Part shown: positions 54,972 through 64,000 of the stretch, one piece after another
Layout of the letters: each line of letters starts with the position of its first letter
How positions within the stretch are numbered: the first letter of the stretch is position 1
NCBI RefSeq assembly: GCF_000423045.1
Contig: NZ_AUHF01000008.1
Span: 124,001 to 188,000 of the forward strand
Direction: 5' to 3'
Length of the DNA: 64,000 nt
DNA from: Christiangramia portivictoriae DSM 23547
Lineage (GTDB): Bacteria > Bacteroidota > Bacteroidia > Flavobacteriales > Flavobacteriaceae
Notes under the pieces: model-generated
Seen by the model: the letters and a program-made list of their open reading frames with translations, nothing else
The model's database searches: none
Told to the model about the DNA's origin: nothing
Position numbers and translations under genes: made by a program

Positions 54972-55078
54972 CATGCGTCCACACATTCTCATTTTTCAAA
55001 ACAAGATTTTATTTCCATTTAATTCATTTCTATTTAAGTAACCTTTTCTGAGTTTTTCAGATTAAAGCTTTTATAAAA

Positions 55079-57082
55079 ATGAATAGATATCTATTGCTAT
55101 GCTTTTACCTCTTTATTAGCACTTTTTTTATGGTTGCTCAAAAAAACCATAATCGTTCGGCTAAAAAAGAAATTTATAACTTATTAGACTACAGAGGAAC
55201 CCCAGATTCTCCAGAAGATAAATCTTTTCTCATCTTCTCAGATAAAGGTTCGTGGTTTGGATTTTCTACACCTAGTGCTATTAATCAAGATGGCTTTTCA
55301 GGTCCTTTTATCATGTCACAGAATAATGGTACTTGGTTAAGTCCTTCATTAGTTAATATTCGTATAAAAAGTTTAATGGAAGCCAACCAGAAAACTTTAA
55401 TTAGAAACTCATACGAAGGAAGACTTTCTGGATTAAATTTTAAGAAAGAAACTAAAAACTGGCAGATATCACATTCGATGTTTTTTGTTTCAGCAAAAAC
55501 TGCTGTATTTAAATTTCAAATTAAAAATTTTGATGATAAACCAATTTCTATCCAGCCCGTTATAGAAGGGAAGATATTTGAAGCCGGTTTTAGTCTAGAA
55601 CAAGAAAAAAAGCTAATTAAAGTAAAAAGTAAAACCAATAATTTTTACGGATTGCTTAACCTACCCACAGAAGTTAAGCTGTCTTCTATTGTTATTTCTG
55701 ACACATCTTACTCTGCCGATCTAAATCCAATTGAAGTTGCCTCGGGAGCAACCCACGAATTCATTTATTCTTTCTCATTTGCGACTGAATTTGATAAAAA
55801 TGAACTTGACTTAATAAATACTATCCAAGGCCATTTTTACCAGGAACACAAAAAAATCCAACAAGAAAAGCTTGCCTTAATAGGATCCATCCAAAACCTA
55901 ATGCAAGATCAATGGAAGGATTCTACTTATTACCAATTAGCACAAAAATCCTTGCTTACCCTTCAAAACAATTGGCGAGCAGCCTCTGGCGGATTAAAAT
56001 ATGATGGATTTTTTCCTAGTTATCATTATAAATGGTTTTATGGCTTTTGGGCTTGGGATAGCTGGAAGCATGCAGTGGCGGTAGCCTATTACGATCCAGA
56101 TCTAGCCAAATCTCAAGTGCTGGCAATGTATGATTACCAAACCGAAAACGGTTTTATACCAGATTGTGTATACCGTGATAATGTAATTGAAGAAAACAAT
56201 TACCGTAACACTAAACCTCCACTTTCTGCCTGGGCCGCTTGGACCATTTTCAAACAGGATGGCGATAGAGATTTCATTAAAAAAATTTACCCGAAAATTA
56301 AAAAACAACATGAATGGTGGTATCTGTATCGTGATCATGATAAGGATGGAATTTGCGAATATGGATCTACAGATGGAACTTTAATCGCAGCAAAATGGGA
56401 GAGTGGTATGGACAATGCGGTGCGATTTGACGATACCAAACTATTGCCAAACTCCAAAAATGCCTTCTCTATGGATCAGGAAAGTGTGGACCTAAACTCT
56501 TTCTTGTATGCGGAAAAGCTTTATTTAAAGAAACTGGCAAAAATCCTGAAAATTAAAAAGGATGAAGACCTTTTTGAAAAACAGGCGGATATCTTAAGAG
56601 AACAAATTAACCACCAATTCTATAACGAGGAGGATGGCTGGTACTATGATACGTCCCTGGATGGTAATTCATTTATTAAAATAAAGGGTAGCGAAGGATG
56701 GATTCCACTTTGGGCAGGCATTGCTTCTAAATCTAAAGCCAATAATCTTTTGAAAATAATGATGGATAGCACACAATTCAATACATCCGTTCCTTTACAA
56801 ACCTTGAATGCCAGTTCAGAAAAATTCGAGCCGGATGGAGGATATTGGCGCGGACCAACCTGGATAGATCAATCGTATTTCGGAATAAAAGGATTAAAAA
56901 AATATGGCTATGAGAGTGAAGCGAATGAATTGACCAGAAAATTAATACACAATGCTGAAGGGGTAACCAAAAATGGAAAGGCTATTCGCGAAAACTATAA
57001 TCCAATATCCGGCAAAGGCCTTGAGGCCTACAATTTTAGCTGGTCTGCGGCACATTATTTACTTCTACTTTTAAATGAATAA
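55079..57082 (+). CDS. Secreted GH63 alpha-glucosidase, YgjK-like
   Basis: A 667-residue protein with a signal peptide (1-20, ending MVAQ). An N-terminal beta-domain (about 30-265) precedes the alpha6/alpha6 barrel. It follows E. coli YgjK closely: FPSYHYKWFYGFWAWDSWK, AAKWESGMDNA with general acid Asp445 (YgjK Asp501), MDQESVDLNSFLY, GSEGWIPLW, GGYWRGPTWIDQ and IRENYNPISG with base Glu638 (YgjK Glu727). YgjK is an inverting alpha-glucosidase whose glycosynthase form makes Glc-alpha-1,2-Gal, as I recall the literature. That disaccharide is the glycan on collagen hydroxylysine. It leads an operon with the kinase/phospho-lyase fusion (2-base gap). GH63 also includes mannosylglycerate hydrolases, so specificity needs testing. 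Confidence 0.88.
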   Translation: MNRYLLLCFYLFISTFFMVAQKNHNRSAKKEIYNLLDYRGTPDSPEDKSFLIFSDKGSWFGFSTPSAINQDGFSGPFIMSQNNGTWLSPSLVNIRIKSLMEANQKTLIRNSYEGRLSGLNFKKETKNWQISHSMFFVSAKTAVFKFQIKNFDDKPISIQPVIEGKIFEAGFSLEQEKKLIKVKSKTNNFYGLLNLPTEVKLSSIVISDTSYSADLNPIEVASGATHEFIYSFSFATEFDKNELDLINTIQGHFYQEHKKIQQEKLALIGSIQNLMQDQWKDSTYYQLAQKSLLTLQNNWRAASGGLKYDGFFPSYHYKWFYGFWAWDSWKHAVAVAYYDPDLAKSQVLAMYDYQTENGFIPDCVYRDNVIEENNYRNTKPPLSAWAAWTIFKQDGDRDFIKKIYPKIKKQHEWWYLYRDHDKDGICEYGSTDGTLIAAKWESGMDNAVRFDDTKLLPNSKNAFSMDQESVDLNSFLYAEKLYLKKLAKILKIKKDEDLFEKQADILREQINHQFYNEEDGWYYDTSLDGNSFIKIKGSEGWIPLWAGIASKSKANNLLKIMMDSTQFNTSVPLQTLNASSEKFEPDGGYWRGPTWIDQSYFGIKGLKKYGYESEANELTRKLIHNAEGVTKNGKAIRENYNPISGKGLEAYNFSWSAAHYLLLLLNE

Positions 57083-57084
57083 TT

Positions 57085-63211
<6,127 letters not shown>

Positions 63212-63329
63212 TAAAAATACTCAATACGCATATTTGATGGGCTACAATTTTATTGATGTTTAGAATTATATTATTCTTTTTAAACTTTAATAGGAATTAG
63301 CCTTGCGATATTTAAAACAAAAATTAATT

Positions 63330-63548
63330 ATGGGCCGACCATCGACAAAACCGAAAGATTTAAGGGACGGATATTACATTGAGGTTCGAAATAAAAATAA
63401 AAAAAATGGCGTCAAGATTAGAAGAGACACCAAAGAGCAACTCCAGCTGGTCATTGAAGAATATAAAAAAATAAAAGATGTGTTAATTCTAGGGAGATTC
63501 AAGAATGGAAAAATGATTGAAATCCCAGATCTCAAGCATCCAAAATAG
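63330..63548 (+). CDS. Small conserved-looking protein near the right element end (unknown function)
   Basis: A 72-residue basic protein beginning MGRPSTKPKDLRDGYYIEVR, chosen over an upstream in-frame ATG at 63303 because of this motif-like start. The rest is Lys-rich with ILGRFKNGKMIEIPD. I have an impression of similar MGRPxxKP...LRDGFYIEV proteins next to flavobacterial mobile elements but cannot name a family. It lies 94 bases before the right repeat block. Confidence 0.6.
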   Translation: MGRPSTKPKDLRDGYYIEVRNKNKKNGVKIRRDTKEQLQLVIEEYKKIKDVLILGRFKNGKMIEIPDLKHPK

Positions 63549-63641
63549 AACTTTATAATACTTCTATACCGTTTTTATTTTTCCAAGCAGCTAAGAATTT
63601 AACTCCTTTCTATTGATTTTAATAGATAGGATGATAAATTA

Positions 63642-63709
63642 AAAAGCCCGGAAACATAGTGTTTACGGGCTTTTATAAGAATTTAATAAACGCTTATTGG
63701 AGAAATAGG
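63642..63709 (+). repeat. Right copy of the terminator + tRNA-3'-end-like repeat (possible attachment site)
   Basis: The hairpin AAAAGCCCG...CGGGCTTTT (63642-63674) followed by TTGGAGAAATAGG (63697-63709) repeats, with mismatches, the block at 38243-38310 in the same orientation. As a terminator it could also end the transcript of the small gene at 63330. The remaining sequence to 64000 is AT-rich, with no gene or tRNA that I can recognise. Confidence 0.5.
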
Positions 63710-64000
63710 ATCTATTCTTCTATTACTTTGACATACATTAAGGATATATAATTATCCATATAAATTATAAGAAGTAGCTGAGAAAAAAAATTAAAGAAAC
63801 AAAGGCGAATGCTCTTTAGCTTTAGATATAATTGACTAATTAAATGCATTATTACCACCATAAATAATTCACAGACGATTGGATTACAACGTTTTTTTGT
63901 AAGAAAAACTATCTAGGTTACTATTAAATTCCTTTGAAGGAAAAACTCAGGTTAAGAGCCTAAAAACAACCCGCTGATAACCAATTTATCTAATATAAAA

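Noticed and set aside
63690-64000. A tRNA gene or further protein gene at the right end
   Set aside because: The sequence is AT-rich with stops in all frames and no cloverleaf.

Overview
The window is AT-rich DNA from a member of the Bacteroidota, most likely a marine-type Flavobacteriaceae (my inference). The evidence is two SusC/SusD outer-membrane glycan uptake pairs, many secreted glycoside hydrolases and lipoproteins with typical Bacteroidota signal sequences, FecR/ECF-sigma regulation, and Bfm/Btg- and DUF3853-type mobility genes. No rRNA, intact tRNA or CRISPR array was seen.

Region 1 (1-33.9 kb) is a large beta-mannan (galacto/glucomannan) utilisation locus. It starts beside the 3' end of a mannose-6-phosphate isomerase gene. 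Outward- and periplasm-facing enzymes are a GH30-like enzyme, three GH26, a GH9, a GH5_2-like and a GH5_7-like enzyme, a GH27 alpha-galactosidase, a GH3, a GH140-like protein, two acetyl esterases and a secreted AGE-family epimerase. SusC, SusD and two surface lipoproteins capture oligosaccharides, and an AraC-type protein is the likely regulator. The plus-strand operon contains the classic cytoplasmic module: SSS symporter, GH130_1 mannosylglucose phosphorylase and mannobiose/cellobiose 2-epimerase. Mannobiose would be imported, epimerised to mannosylglucose and phosphorolysed to Man-1-P and glucose.

Region 2 (34.2-38.1 kb) is the remnant of an integrative element: a truncated relaxase, a BfmA/BtgA mobilisation protein, RadC, SSB, a structured non-coding stretch and a tyrosine recombinase lacking the first catalytic Arg. 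Region 3 (38.24-63.7 kb) looks like a second element. A divergent tyrosine recombinase lies beside a terminator/tRNA-3'-end-like repeat, followed by DUF3853, a RepA-like ATPase, a primase, MobC, a membrane coiled-coil protein and a relaxase. A similar repeat recurs near 63.65 kb.

The apparent cargo of region 3 (45.4-63.2 kb) is the most interesting part. Around ECF sigma, FecR, STN-SusC and SusD it groups five enzymes: a YgjK-like GH63 alpha-glucosidase, a LacZ-like GH2 beta-galactosidase, a fusion of an APH-type kinase with an AGXT2L-type phospho-lyase, an ALDH7-type alpha-aminoadipate semialdehyde dehydrogenase and a DUF1338 (HglS-like) protein. Together they match stepwise breakdown of the collagen glycan Glc-alpha-1,2-Gal-beta-O-hydroxylysine: glucose removal, galactose removal, phosphorylation of hydroxylysine, elimination to aminoadipate semialdehyde, oxidation to aminoadipate and later processing of 2-oxoadipate. 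I propose it as a collagen glyco-hydroxylysine utilisation locus carried on a mobilisable element. The domain assignments are well supported by sequence; the pathway is inference.
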